The translations under genes were made by a program, and so were the position numbers. This document shows, piece after piece, positions 44,014-53,318 of a DNA stretch of 64,000 bases (positions are counted from its first letter, which is position 1; each line of letters opens with the position of its first letter). The stretch lies in assembly GCA_028288705.1 (NCBI GenBank), contig JAQBNH010000019.1, positions 62,001-126,000 on the forward strand, read 5' to 3'. Below the pieces are notes generated by a model. It was given only the letters and a program-made list of their open reading frames with translations, did not search any database and had not been told where the DNA came from. This DNA is from Ferruginibacter sp. Its GTDB lineage: Bacteria; Bacteroidota; Bacteroidia; Chitinophagales; Chitinophagaceae.

Positions 44014-45282
44014 ATGGATATTTCAACGCAGGAGAAATCAAAACCAAGCCGCCTCACACTCTATATCGTGATCGCCATGGTTTTGGGAATTGTCACCGGC
44101 TATCTCATCAATACAAATTGTTCCCCCGAATTTATTAAAGACTTTTCGCCAAAAATTAAACTGCTGGCCACTATATTTCTAAGGCTGGTTCAGATGATCA
44201 TTGCACCGCTGGTTTTTGCCACGCTGGTAGTAGGGATCGCGAAACTCGGTGACCTGAAAACAGTTGGCCGCGTGGGCGGAAAAGCGATGATCTGGTTCGT
44301 ATCTGCATCATTGGTCAGCCTGGCACTCGGACTAATTTTAGTCACGATCACAAAACCCGGTGTGGGTGTCAACCTCGCGAACGCCGACCTGGAAGGCGCG
44401 AAAGACCTGATGGGTAAAACCAAATCTTTCTCCCTCGAAAATTTTGTAGAGCATATCATTCCGCGGAGTGTTGTTGAGGCGATGGCCACCAACGAGATCC
44501 TGCAACTGGTGATTTTTTCCGTTTTCTTCGGTGTGGCTTTAACGGCCGTTGGAAAAAAGGGCGAGAACATCATCAATGCACTGGATTCTTTGACACATGT
44601 TGTGTTGAAAATGGTGGGCTACGTGATGAACCTGGCGCCGATCGGTGTGTTTGGTGCGATGACAGGTGTGATCGCTATTAAAGGATTGGGCATTTTAAAA
44701 ACCTACGCTTATTATATTGGTTCTTTCTATCTCGGCCTGGCCGTGCTTTGGCTGGTATTGATGGCCGTTGGTTATGTAATCTTAAAGAGAAGATTATTCG
44801 TGTTGATGAAACGCATCTACAGCCCGATGGTGATTGCCTTTAACACAGCGAGCAGCGAAGCGGTTTTTCCGAAACTGGTGGAAGAAATGGAGCGCTTCGG
44901 TTGTAATAACAAGATTGTTTCTTTTACACTTCCGTTAGGTTATTCTTTTAACCTGGATGGAAGTATGATGTATATGACCTTCGCCAGTATGTTTATCGCG
45001 CAGGCATATAATATAACATCTATTACTGATCACCTCGGCACGCAGATCGCGATGCTGCTCGTGTTCATGCTAACCAGCAAGGGGATCGCCGGTGTGCCGC
45101 GTGCATCATTGGTGGTGGTACTGGCAACAGGGGCGATGTTTGGTATCCCGCCGGAAGGTATTGGACTGGTATTGGCGATTGATACGTTCTGCGACATGGG
45201 CAGAAGCATGACCAATGTGCTCGGTAATGCTTTGGCAACGGCTGCGGTGAGCAAATGGGAAGGTGCATTGGAGCATGCTTAA
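44014..45282 (+). CDS. Dicarboxylate/amino-acid:cation symporter (DAACS)
   Basis: A 422-residue transporter of the DctA/GltP family. Recognisable parts: the first helix (LTLYIVIAMVLGIVTGYLIN), IFLRLVQMIIAPLVFATLVVGIAKLGDL, the re-entrant loop AFNTASSEAVFPKLVEEMERFG (serine-rich), TLPLGYSFNLDGSMMYMTFASMFIAQA with the cation-binding NxDG, and GIAGVPRASLVVVLAT, FCDMGRSMTNVLGNALA at the end. It takes up C4-dicarboxylates or glutamate/aspartate with H+ or Na+. The ATG at 44014 is preferred over the TTG at 44008. Followed after 34 bases by the DedA gene in the same direction. Confidence 0.92.
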   Translation: MDISTQEKSKPSRLTLYIVIAMVLGIVTGYLINTNCSPEFIKDFSPKIKLLATIFLRLVQMIIAPLVFATLVVGIAKLGDLKTVGRVGGKAMIWFVSASLVSLALGLILVTITKPGVGVNLANADLEGAKDLMGKTKSFSLENFVEHIIPRSVVEAMATNEILQLVIFSVFFGVALTAVGKKGENIINALDSLTHVVLKMVGYVMNLAPIGVFGAMTGVIAIKGLGILKTYAYYIGSFYLGLAVLWLVLMAVGYVILKRRLFVLMKRIYSPMVIAFNTASSEAVFPKLVEEMERFGCNNKIVSFTLPLGYSFNLDGSMMYMTFASMFIAQAYNITSITDHLGTQIAMLLVFMLTSKGIAGVPRASLVVVLATGAMFGIPPEGIGLVLAIDTFCDMGRSMTNVLGNALATAAVSKWEGALEHA

Positions 45283-45316
45283 TTTTTTATATTTTCGATT
45301 TTCATAACGGTATTTT

Positions 45317-46021
45317 ATGCATGATCTTATTCTGTTGGATTTTCACTGGACGCAATTATTACAGCCGCAATGGTATATCGAGAACGGCGGCTTGTGGTTT
45401 ATTCTTTTCGTGATCTTCGCCGAAACGGGTTTGTTTGCGGGCTTCTTCCTGCCTGGTGATTCCTTGCTTTTTGTCACGGGGATTTACAGCAACGAACTCA
45501 TGTCGAAAGGACTGGGATTCGACACGCATAATTCATTTATCAACCTGCTCTTACTGGGCTGCCTTATTTCAGTGGCCGGGATCATCGGCAATTTTGTTGG
45601 CTATTGGTTTGGAAAGAAAAGCGGTCCCTTCCTCTTCGAACGAAAAGATACCTTCCTCTTCAAGAAAAAATACCTCTACCAGGCAAAAGATTTTTATGAA
45701 AAGCATGGCGGCGGCGCGATCGTAATGGCGAGGTTCCTTCCCATCGTACGCACGTTTGCTCCGATCGTTGCGGGCATCGTAAAAATGGACGGCAAAAAAT
45801 TCGCCTACTTCAATGTGCTCGGTTGTATTGCCTGGGTTTTCACCATGTTGTTTGCCGGTCATTACCTGCAGCAACTAATCCTGAATTCTTTTGGCTTCGA
45901 TCTGAAAAATCACCTCGAAGTGATCGTGATCGGGATCGTGCTGGTAACAACGGCACCCGTGATCCTGAAGATCATTTTTGATAAGAAAAAACATACAGGC
46001 CCCACAGAAAATAACGTGTAA
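45317..46021 (+). CDS. DedA-family membrane protein
   Basis: A 234-residue inner-membrane protein of the DedA (SNARE-associated/VTT) family. Visible signature: FVIFAETGLFAGFFLPGDSLLFVTG (E..LF...PGD), NFVGYWFGKKSGPFLF, then FYEKHGGGAIVMARFLPIVRTFAPIVAGIVKMDGKKFAYFNVLGCIAWV with the R..P.VR.....AG motif. DedA proteins transport or flip lipid carriers such as undecaprenyl phosphate and phosphatidylethanolamine and support membrane energetics. Its neighbours are transporters, possibly one transcript with the MFS gene 5 bases downstream. Confidence 0.92.
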   Translation: MHDLILLDFHWTQLLQPQWYIENGGLWFILFVIFAETGLFAGFFLPGDSLLFVTGIYSNELMSKGLGFDTHNSFINLLLLGCLISVAGIIGNFVGYWFGKKSGPFLFERKDTFLFKKKYLYQAKDFYEKHGGGAIVMARFLPIVRTFAPIVAGIVKMDGKKFAYFNVLGCIAWVFTMLFAGHYLQQLILNSFGFDLKNHLEVIVIGIVLVTTAPVILKIIFDKKKHTGPTENNV

Positions 46022-46026
46022 GCTTC

Positions 46027-47253
46027 ATGCAAAAACCAACTGCATCTATTTTCAACATCACGGTGCTGGTGGCAGCACTGGGTTATTTTGTAGATATCTA
46101 CGATCTCCTTTTATTTAGTATTATCCGCGTGCCGAGTCTGGCTTCGATGGGGCTGGATAAAGCGGCTATTATGACCAGTGGCGAAGGCATCATCATGTGG
46201 CAGATGGTTGGCCTCTTACTGGGTGGCATTATCTGGGGTGTGATGGGCGATAAGAAAGGCAGGCTTAGCGTATTATTCGGCTCGATCATTTTATATTCTT
46301 TGGCTAACATCGCCAATGGATTTGCGCAAAACGTAGAGCAATACAAACTGATTCGTTTTATTGCCGGCCTCGGACTAGCAGGTGAACTGGGCGCCGGTAT
46401 CACCCTCGTAACAGAATTAATAGCGAAAGAAAAACGCGGCGTAGCCACTTCCATGGTTGCAGGCATCGGGCTAACAGGCGCCATCTTCGCATTTATCATC
46501 AAAGAAAATTTTCACTGGCGTACCTGCTATTTTATTGGCGGCGGACTTGGATTGCTATTGCTGATCCTGCGCATCTCTGTTTTTGAATCCGGCATGTTTC
46601 AAACGGTGAAAAAAATGGATGTGCAGCGCGGGAACTTTTTCATGTTCTTTAATAACGCACAACGTTTCAAAAAATATTTTTTAAATATCCTGATCGGTTT
46701 ACCCACCTGGTTCGTGATTGGTGTGCTCGTGACTTTCTCCGGCGAATTTGCAGAACGCATGCAGATCAGTGAAAAAGTCGATCCGGGCAAAGCGATCATG
46801 TTTGCTTACGCAGGTATTTCCGTAGGTGATATTTTAGTTGGTCTATTAAGTCAATATTTAAAGAGCAGGAAAAAAGCCTTGTTTATTTTTTACGGCATCA
46901 CGGCGATTTTTATGGTCATGTTTTTTACCACGCAATGGAATGGCACTGCCTCCCGCCTGTACTGGATCTGCGCCGGGCTTGGCTTTGGAACCGGCTTCTG
47001 GGCGATCTTTGTAACGATGGCGGCAGAACAGTTTGGCACAAACCTGCGTGCAACGGCAGCAACAACGATCCCGAATATGGTGCGCGGTATGCTGGCGATA
47101 TTTATCCTCCCGCTTTTCCAGGGTTTACGAAGCCTCACAGACTATTATACCGGCGGCTGGATCGCAGCTGTTATCATTATGCTGATCACGATCACAGCAT
47201 CCTTCTTCATCGAAGAAACATTTCACAAAGACCTGGATTACGTAGAACAATAA
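46027..47253 (+). CDS. MFS transporter, metabolite:H+ symporter type
   Basis: A 408-residue, 12-helix major facilitator. The loop between helices two and three reads GVMGDKKGRLSVLFGS (G-D-K-K-G-R, the conserved MFS motif A), and RFIAGLGLAGELGAGITLVTELIAKEKRG is the sugar/metabolite:H+ symporter (MHS) signature on helices four and five. Substrate is probably an organic acid or similar small anion. It starts 5 bases after the DedA stop, and its own stop codon abuts the ATG of the GT9 gene, so these genes form a transcription unit. Confidence 0.88.
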   Translation: MQKPTASIFNITVLVAALGYFVDIYDLLLFSIIRVPSLASMGLDKAAIMTSGEGIIMWQMVGLLLGGIIWGVMGDKKGRLSVLFGSIILYSLANIANGFAQNVEQYKLIRFIAGLGLAGELGAGITLVTELIAKEKRGVATSMVAGIGLTGAIFAFIIKENFHWRTCYFIGGGLGLLLLILRISVFESGMFQTVKKMDVQRGNFFMFFNNAQRFKKYFLNILIGLPTWFVIGVLVTFSGEFAERMQISEKVDPGKAIMFAYAGISVGDILVGLLSQYLKSRKKALFIFYGITAIFMVMFFTTQWNGTASRLYWICAGLGFGTGFWAIFVTMAAEQFGTNLRATAATTIPNMVRGMLAIFILPLFQGLRSLTDYYTGGWIAAVIIMLITITASFFIEETFHKDLDYVEQ

Positions 47254-48270
47254 ATGAATGCTTTGGCAAAGATCCTCATCATAAGGTTTTCTTCTATCGG
47301 CGATATCGTACTGGCCAGCCCGGTATTTCGCTGTGTGAAAAAGCAATTGCCGGAGGCAGAAGTGCACCTGGTTACAAAAGCTTCCTTCCGCATCGTTACA
47401 GAATCGAATCCGTACATCGACAAATTCTTTTACCTCGAAAACGACCTGGATGAACTGATCGAAGAATTGAAAAAAGAAAACTATGATCATGTGGTGGATT
47501 TGCATCGCAATTTTCGCAGCGGAAAAATTCGTTCGGCATTAAAAAAAGACAGTCTGGTTATTGATAAATTAAGTGCGGAGAAATTCCTGCTGACGAAATT
47601 TAATATTGACATTATGCCCAACCGGCATATCACGCAACGCAGTCTCGATACTGTGGCGCCGTTAGGTGTAATTGATGATGGGGAAGGACTGGATTATTTT
47701 ATCCCTGAAAAAGATATTTTAAAAAATAACGACCTGCCAACCTCACACCTGGCAGGCTATATCGGTATCGTTATTGGCGCTTCTTATGAAACGAAGAAAA
47801 TGCCGGTGCATAAACTGCAGGAGCTTTGCCGGAAAATTGAACACCCTATTATTCTTATCGGCGGAAAAGAAGATGCTGCTGCCGGGGTAGCGATCGCTTC
47901 TATTGACGATGTGAAAATTTATAATGCCTGCGGTAAATTTAACCTGAATGAATCAGCAGACCTGGTAAGGCAATCAAAACTCGTGATCTCCCATGATACG
48001 GGCCTGCAGTATATTGCCTGCGCATTCAACAAGCCATTACTGGCAATCTGGGGCGCTACCAGCCCGGATCTTGATGTAGAACCTTATTACGGAAGCCGCT
48101 TTTTGCAACAGCTGGCGAAACCGATTTATGAAAATATCCGCGTGAAAATTTCCTGCCAGCCCTGCAGCAAATACGGGCAGCGCAAATGCCCGCTGGAACA
48201 TTTTAATTGTATGGAAAAGCAGGATATTGATGCATTGGTTTATAAGGTGCACCAGCGGCTTGGTAAATAA
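47254..48270 (+). CDS. Glycosyltransferase family 9 (heptosyltransferase-like)
   Basis: A 338-residue GT9 protein of the ADP-heptose:LPS heptosyltransferase group. The start MNALAKILIIRFSSIGDIVLASPVFRCVKKQLPEAEVHLVTKASF is the family signature (IR..SIGD). The second Rossmann half contains YIGIVIGASYETKKMPVHKLQELC (GA...KxWP-like), IILIGGKEDA and VISHDTGLQYIACAFNKPLLAIWGATSP (the H-D-T-G...A motif). It adds a sugar to the inner core of lipopolysaccharide at the inner face of the membrane. Its ATG follows the MFS stop codon directly. The C-terminal Cys-rich part (CQPCSKYGQRKCPLEHFNC) occurs in many Bacteroidota members. Confidence 0.92.
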   Translation: MNALAKILIIRFSSIGDIVLASPVFRCVKKQLPEAEVHLVTKASFRIVTESNPYIDKFFYLENDLDELIEELKKENYDHVVDLHRNFRSGKIRSALKKDSLVIDKLSAEKFLLTKFNIDIMPNRHITQRSLDTVAPLGVIDDGEGLDYFIPEKDILKNNDLPTSHLAGYIGIVIGASYETKKMPVHKLQELCRKIEHPIILIGGKEDAAAGVAIASIDDVKIYNACGKFNLNESADLVRQSKLVISHDTGLQYIACAFNKPLLAIWGATSPDLDVEPYYGSRFLQQLAKPIYENIRVKISCQPCSKYGQRKCPLEHFNCMEKQDIDALVYKVHQRLGK

Positions 48271-48353
48271 CACTGTTAAGGATTGCACAATAGTGCGCGC
48301 GTTAATATTTTATTTGCATTAATGATCGTTGTTTTGAAGTAGAACAAGCATCC

Positions 48354-48932
48354 ATGAAATTTCTTTACGCCTTCCTTTTTTTAATTGTCAGCTATTTTCC
48401 GGCTGATGCGCAGTTTACAACAAACGTTTACTGGACGGATCAGACAGAGATGCCTGCGTCTGAAGTGATCTATTACAATCCCCTCAAGAAATTAACCTGG
48501 CAGGATTTTAAAGGCGATCCGGCAACAACAGGAATCATTGCCGCGATCACGATGTCGGGGTTTGGGTATAAAGCATCCATGCGGAATACGGGTAATAAAG
48601 GCCAGATTAATATCGGCGTGTATTGCTATTTCAGCAAACCAAAATCATGGGTGAAGCCCGATAAGAAAACGCAATATATTCTTACGCATGAGCAGCATCA
48701 TTTCGATGTGAGTTTTATCGCGGCAAGTATGTTCGTGCAAAAGCTAAAAGGCATGGTGATCACCGCAGAAAATTGCAATACCGTATTGCCTCGCGTGTAC
48801 CGCGAATGTTGCGCGATCATGAATAAATTGCAGGACGATTATGATGGCCAGACGAAAAACGGCCAGCTGAAAGAAGTGCAGTTTAAATGGAACGATTATC
48901 TCGATAGTCGGGTGGATGCTGCTACAAGGTAA
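48354..48932 (+). CDS. DUF922 secreted putative zinc protease
   Basis: A 192-residue exported protein with signal peptide ending YFPADAQ. The mature protein matches DUF922: YNPLKKLTWQDFKGDP near residue 45, and ILTHEQHHFDVSFIAASMFVQKL near 110, where HEQHHFD (H-E-x-x-H) is a candidate zinc-binding and catalytic site. Family members are predicted peptidases of unknown substrate. The last 11 bases overlap, in convergent orientation, the 3' end of the mntH gene. Confidence 0.8.
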   Translation: MKFLYAFLFLIVSYFPADAQFTTNVYWTDQTEMPASEVIYYNPLKKLTWQDFKGDPATTGIIAAITMSGFGYKASMRNTGNKGQINIGVYCYFSKPKSWVKPDKKTQYILTHEQHHFDVSFIAASMFVQKLKGMVITAENCNTVLPRVYRECCAIMNKLQDDYDGQTKNGQLKEVQFKWNDYLDSRVDAATR

Positions 48933-50799
48933 CGACCAATACCGCGATTTTCAATTCGTGCCGCACAGCGTTTACCGTTTCTCCATATAGCAGATCCTTT
49001 ATGCCGGTATGGCCATGCGCACCAATCACCAGCATGTCAGCTTTATTATCTTTTACGATCCTGACGATTTCTTTTACACGGCTGCGAAACCCGATCTCCG
49101 CGGTTACATCAATTCCCTTTTCCCGCAACTGTTGCACATAATGGTCCATCCGTTCGCGATCCGCTCTTGTTTCATAATCATCACTTTTATCACCATGCAA
49201 TTTCGCTGAGGCACTTTCTACGATATGTAGTAGTAAGTAACTTGATGAAGGATTTCCCTGTCCGATCGCCGCTGCCAGGATCTTTTCATCATTCGAACTA
49301 AAGTCGAGCGCGCAGGCAATCTTGTTGTATAAAGGTGATTCAAGGTTGGTTAACAAACCCGGGCTTTTGTGCATCTGAATTGATTTCTCTGTTGTTTTTT
49401 TACGGAACAAGGGAAACAATACAATGTAGACGAGCAAGACCGCGAAGAATATTCCGGCCGCCCCTAATAAGAGTTTCGGCCATAAAGTATCCGCTGCAAA
49501 TACGGGAACCATTTCATTGATCAGCATGCGCAGGTTGAGGTAAATTAAAACGGTAGCGATCAGCCAGGCGGCAACTTTTGTGATTGGTTTGATCACAAAT
49601 TTGCCCATCGTTTTTTTATCACTTACAAAATGAATCAACGGAATAATGGCGAAACCCAATTGCAGGCTCAGCACCACCTGGCTCATAACAAGCAACGCAT
49701 CTACTTCATCTTCGCCATAAATTAATATCACGATCAGCGCCGGAATGATGGCAATGAGTCGCGTTATTAATCTGCGTAACCAGGGATTGATACGCAGGCT
49801 GAGATAACCTTCCATGATGATCTGGCCGGCCAGCGTTCCTGTAACCGTGCTGCTTTGTCCGGCCGCAATTAATGCAACGGCAAATAATATCGGCGCCGTA
49901 TTACCAAGAAAACCTGGTAATAAACGGTGCGCTTCTTTGATCTCTGCCACGCCGGAGTTGCCTGTTTTAAAAAATACGGCCGCAGCTAAAATTAAAATCC
50001 CGGCATTCACGAAAAAGGCGATGTTTAATGCAATGGTTGTGTCGATGCGGTTAAACTTTAAAGCCTGGCGGATGCCCATATCTGTGCGATCAATCTTTCT
50101 TGATTGCACCAGTGCGGAATGTAAATAAAGATTATGCGGCATTACCGTGGCGCCGATGATTCCGATGGCGATGTACAAGGCGTCACTATCAGGGAAAGAA
50201 GGAATAAATCCTTTCACCACTTCAGCAGCGACCGGTTTTGCGAGGATCACCTGGATCAAAAAGGCAATGGCGATAATGCCTACCAGCGCGATGATGAAGG
50301 CTTCCATTTTTCGCATGCCCAATTTCTGTAAATAGAGGAGAAGAAAGGTATCCAGCACGGTGATGCTTACGCCCCAGATCAACGGCAATCCTGTAAGTAA
50401 TTGTATGCCGATTGCCATTCCCAGCACTTCCGCGAGATCACACGCAGCGATGGCAATTTCTGCCAGCACATATAAAATGAAATTTACGCCACGCGGGTAG
50501 GCTTCCCTGTTAGCCTGCGCCAGATCACGGCCTCGTACGATGCCCAATCTTGCAGATAATCCCTGAAGTAAAAGTGCCATCAGGTTACTCATCAGTAATA
50601 CCCAGATCAGTGAGTAGCCGTATTTACTACCGCCAGCCAGATCGGTTGCCCAGTTCCCCGGATCCATGTAACCAACGCTTACCAGGTATGCAGGTCCAAG
50701 AAAAGAGAAGATGCGGCGCCAGCCTTTGCGGCCCGCTGTTGTATCAATGCTTTCGTGCACCTCGCTTAATGACTGGTCTTGAATCGTAAACTTGCTCAT
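48922..50799 (-). CDS. mntH: Nramp Mn/Fe transporter fused to a universal-stress domain
   Basis: A 625-residue fusion. Residues about 30-440 form an Nramp (MntH) transporter with about 11 helices: GYMDPGNWATDLAGG (metal-site DPGN at 46-49), ATVMPHNLYLHSALVQSR near 220, and VTGTLAGQIIMEGYL. It imports Mn2+/Fe2+ with protons. Residues about 480-625 are a UspA-type domain with LVIGAHGHTGIKDLLYGETVNAV, the ATP-binding G-x-x-G(H)-TG...G pattern. The fusion suggests cytoplasmic nucleotide or stress control of metal uptake. The mntR-like regulator gene overlaps its start by 4 bases, so they are co-transcribed, and a DtxR-type operator precedes the pair. Confidence 0.93.
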   Translation of the reverse strand: MSKFTIQDQSLSEVHESIDTTAGRKGWRRIFSFLGPAYLVSVGYMDPGNWATDLAGGSKYGYSLIWVLLMSNLMALLLQGLSARLGIVRGRDLAQANREAYPRGVNFILYVLAEIAIAACDLAEVLGMAIGIQLLTGLPLIWGVSITVLDTFLLLYLQKLGMRKMEAFIIALVGIIAIAFLIQVILAKPVAAEVVKGFIPSFPDSDALYIAIGIIGATVMPHNLYLHSALVQSRKIDRTDMGIRQALKFNRIDTTIALNIAFFVNAGILILAAAVFFKTGNSGVAEIKEAHRLLPGFLGNTAPILFAVALIAAGQSSTVTGTLAGQIIMEGYLSLRINPWLRRLITRLIAIIPALIVILIYGEDEVDALLVMSQVVLSLQLGFAIIPLIHFVSDKKTMGKFVIKPITKVAAWLIATVLIYLNLRMLINEMVPVFAADTLWPKLLLGAAGIFFAVLLVYIVLFPLFRKKTTEKSIQMHKSPGLLTNLESPLYNKIACALDFSSNDEKILAAAIGQGNPSSSYLLLHIVESASAKLHGDKSDDYETRADRERMDHYVQQLREKGIDVTAEIGFRSRVKEIVRIVKDNKADMLVIGAHGHTGIKDLLYGETVNAVRHELKIAVLVVTL

Positions 50800-51452
50800 A
50801 GGGTACAGTAAATATTTTTTGCCACCTGTTCGCTTAATGTAGCTACAGGTTGTTTATCAATTTTAATTTCCAGCGATCCGTCGAACTCGAAACGGCGCTG
50901 CACTTTTAATTTGGTGCCGAGCTGTATCCCATAATGCTGGAGCAGGTCGAGCATCTGGCTGCTTTGATCTTTGATAGCACTTACGCTGTAGGTTTGTTTT
51001 AAGTTCAGCTCTGTGAGGTTGGCCTGCCGGATGATTTTTATTTTTCCGCGGTTATCCGGGATGGGATCACCATGCGGATCGAAGGCAGGATTGTTTAGAT
51101 AATTATCCAGCCGCTGTATCAGCACCGGGCTGCTGATATGCTCCAGCTCTTCCGCGATATCGTGCACTTCATCCCAGCGAAAACCCAATTTATCTACCAG
51201 GAAAAATTCCCAGAGCCGGTGTTTCCTGATCACATCCAACGCGATCCTGTTGCCGGTTTCCGTGAGCGTGAAGTTTTGATAGGGACGATAATTCACCGTT
51301 TTCTTCTGCTGCAGTTTTTTCAGCATATCTGTCACCGATGCCGCTTTAGTCTGAACAGCTTCTGCAAGCATTCCCGCTGATACCTGCTCATGCTGCTCCT
51401 GCAGGTGATAAATGCATTTAATATAATTCTCTTCGCTGGCCGAATATTTCAT
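50796..51452 (-). CDS. mntR: DtxR/MntR-family metal-dependent regulator
   Basis: A 218-residue regulator. The N-terminal winged helix (YIKCIYHLQEQHEQVSAGMLAEAVQTKAASVTDMLKKLQQK) is followed by the dimerisation/metal-binding domain (HRLWEFFLVDKLGFRWDEVHDIAEELEHISSPVLIQRLD, with the H..E.....E..H ligand pattern) and a C-terminal FeoA/SH3-like domain (LGTKLKVQRRFEFDGSLEIKID). On metal binding it represses Mn/Fe uptake. It is the first gene of the operon with mntH, and the 16-base palindrome 51468-51483 just upstream of its start is its probable operator. Confidence 0.93.
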   Translation of the reverse strand: MKYSASEENYIKCIYHLQEQHEQVSAGMLAEAVQTKAASVTDMLKKLQQKKTVNYRPYQNFTLTETGNRIALDVIRKHRLWEFFLVDKLGFRWDEVHDIAEELEHISSPVLIQRLDNYLNNPAFDPHGDPIPDNRGKIKIIRQANLTELNLKQTYSVSAIKDQSSQMLDLLQHYGIQLGTKLKVQRRFEFDGSLEIKIDKQPVATLSEQVAKNIYCTL

Positions 51453-51467
51453 TATCTGAAAATAATA

Positions 51468-51483
51468 TTTAGGCGAACCTAAA
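51468..51483 (-). promoter_or_regulatory. MntR/DtxR-type operator before mntR-mntH
   Basis: Perfect palindrome TTTAGG-CGAA-CCTAAA, the classic DtxR/MntR box format, 15 bases upstream of the mntR start codon. On the minus strand a -7 box TAAATTTG lies at 51502-51509, so the operator sits at the transcription start. Confidence 0.85.
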
Positions 51484-51596
51484 AATAAACTTCGGCATTA
51501 TCAAATTTAATTAATCGCGCATATAAGCCTGTCTTTAAGGGTTTGCAAAGCCGATATTTATAAAATGGGTTTATATTGCACTAAAATTAAGAGCGA

Positions 51597-53249
51597 ATGA
51601 ATTTTTCCCAGTTCCAGGTTCCTTATCCCGTTGATCCGGCATATGGCAAAAGAGTGGCTTATTTCTCCATGGAATTTGCCGTGCAACAAGCACTTAAAAT
51701 ATATAGCGGCGGTCTGGGTTATCTCAGCGGCTCGCATCTGCGCAGCGCATACGAACTTCGCCAGAACCTTGTAGGCGTGGGTATTTTGTGGAAGTATGGC
51801 TATTACGACCAGGGCAGAAATCCTGATCAGACTTTACAGGTGCAGTGGAATGAAAAACAATATAACTATCTCCAGGATACGGGTATCAAATTCCAGATTG
51901 ATATTCACGAACACCCGGTTTGGGTGAAAGCGTATTATCTAAACCCTGAAACGTTTAAATCTGCTCCGCTGTTTTTATTGAGTACAGATCTTCCGGAAAA
52001 CGACTATGTTTCGCAAACGATCTCTCATAAATTATATGATGCGAATGTTGCGACGAAAGTGGCGCAGTTTATCCTGCTGGGCGTGGGGGGTGCGAAACTG
52101 ATGGATGAATTAAATTTCAATCCCGAGTTGTATCATTTGAATGAAGCCCATGGCGTAAGTTCTGCTTTTTACCTGCTAAAAAAATATGGTAATGCAGAAG
52201 AGGTGAAAAAGCGGATGGTCTTCACTACGCATACACCTGAAGAAGCCGGAAATGAAAAGCACGATATCTATCTCTGCGAAAAAATGAGTTACTTCTGTGG
52301 CTTGCCATTAGACGAGGTTCGCAAAGTAACCGGCATGCCCGATGATCAGTTCAATCATTCTCTTGCTGCACTCCGTTTTGCGCACCTGGCAAATGGTGTG
52401 AGCCAGTTGCATGGTGAAGTAAGCCGGCATATGTGGGAGAAATATGACAACATCTGCGAGATCAAATCCATCACGAATGCGCAGAACTGGCATTTTTGGG
52501 CAGATAAACAATTATACAGTTTTCTCGAGGATCATAAAGTAGAAGCGTTCATCGACAGGAAGCGTTACCTGAAGAAAAGGGCATTTGATATTGTCTCTGA
52601 TCAGACAGGCAAATTATTTAATCCGGATGTATTAACGATCGTTTGGGCGCGTCGTTTTGCAGGGTATAAACGTGCTGATTTGATTACGCGTAATGCAGAA
52701 AGGTTCCGGGCTCTGGTAACGAATCTTAATCATCCCGTGCAGATTATCTGGGCCGGAAAGCCTTACCCGGTTGATTATCCGGCGATCAATGATTTTAATT
52801 ACCTCGTAAACTTAAGTAAGCAATTTGATAACGTAGCAGTGTGTACGGGTTATGAGCTGGCACTGAGCAAGCGCTTAAAACAGGCTTCTGATATCTGGTT
52901 AAACAATCCGCGCGTTCCCCGAGAAGCAAGTGGTACCAGTGGAATGACGGCTGCGATGAATGGTTCGATCAACTTCAGCACAAACGATGGCTGGATCTGC
53001 GAATTTATTAATCATGGCAATAATGGGTTCTTAATTCCACCGGCTGATTATGCGAATATGACCACGCAGGAACAGGATCAGTATGACCTGGATAAAATGT
53101 TCGACATTCTGGAGAACCAGATCCTGCCGCTCTATTATGAGAACCCGCATGTTTGGCGCCAGATCCTGAAGAACGGTATGCGTGATGTGCGCTGGCAGTT
53201 TGACAGCAACCGGATGGCGAAAGAATATTATGAGATTTTGTATAAATAA
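51597..53249 (+). CDS. Glycogen-phosphorylase-like protein (GT35), PLP lysine absent
   Basis: A 550-residue protein of the short alpha-glucan phosphorylase group (GT35; about 550 instead of 830 residues). Signature parts: AYFSMEFAVQQALKIYSGGLGYLSG, NEAHGVSSAFYLLKKYGNAEEVKKRMVFTTHTPEEAGNEKHD, IVWARRFAGYKRADL and the active-site region PREASGTSGMTAAMNGSINFSTNDGW. In classical phosphorylases this loop reads EASG..NMK, with Lys binding pyridoxal phosphate; here the equivalent residue is Thr451 (codon ACG at 52947-52949). It may therefore act differently from a PLP phosphorylase, for example as a glucosyltransferase. Cytoplasmic; no other glycogen gene is near. Confidence 0.8.
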   Translation: MNFSQFQVPYPVDPAYGKRVAYFSMEFAVQQALKIYSGGLGYLSGSHLRSAYELRQNLVGVGILWKYGYYDQGRNPDQTLQVQWNEKQYNYLQDTGIKFQIDIHEHPVWVKAYYLNPETFKSAPLFLLSTDLPENDYVSQTISHKLYDANVATKVAQFILLGVGGAKLMDELNFNPELYHLNEAHGVSSAFYLLKKYGNAEEVKKRMVFTTHTPEEAGNEKHDIYLCEKMSYFCGLPLDEVRKVTGMPDDQFNHSLAALRFAHLANGVSQLHGEVSRHMWEKYDNICEIKSITNAQNWHFWADKQLYSFLEDHKVEAFIDRKRYLKKRAFDIVSDQTGKLFNPDVLTIVWARRFAGYKRADLITRNAERFRALVTNLNHPVQIIWAGKPYPVDYPAINDFNYLVNLSKQFDNVAVCTGYELALSKRLKQASDIWLNNPRVPREASGTSGMTAAMNGSINFSTNDGWICEFINHGNNGFLIPPADYANMTTQEQDQYDLDKMFDILENQILPLYYENPHVWRQILKNGMRDVRWQFDSNRMAKEYYEILYK

Positions 53250-53273
53250 TTTTTATATCATTAATTCATCAGA

Positions 53274-53308
53274 TCCTTTTCGCCAATCGCGGAAAGGATT
53301 TTTTTTTA
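53274..53308 (+). terminator. Terminator of the phosphorylase-like gene
   Basis: Arms ATCCTTTCGC and GCGGAAAGGAT (one bulge) followed by a run of nine T, 25 bases after the stop codon at 53249. It ends just before the thioesterase ATG at 53319. Confidence 0.8.
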
Positions 53309-53318
53309 ATAATTATCT

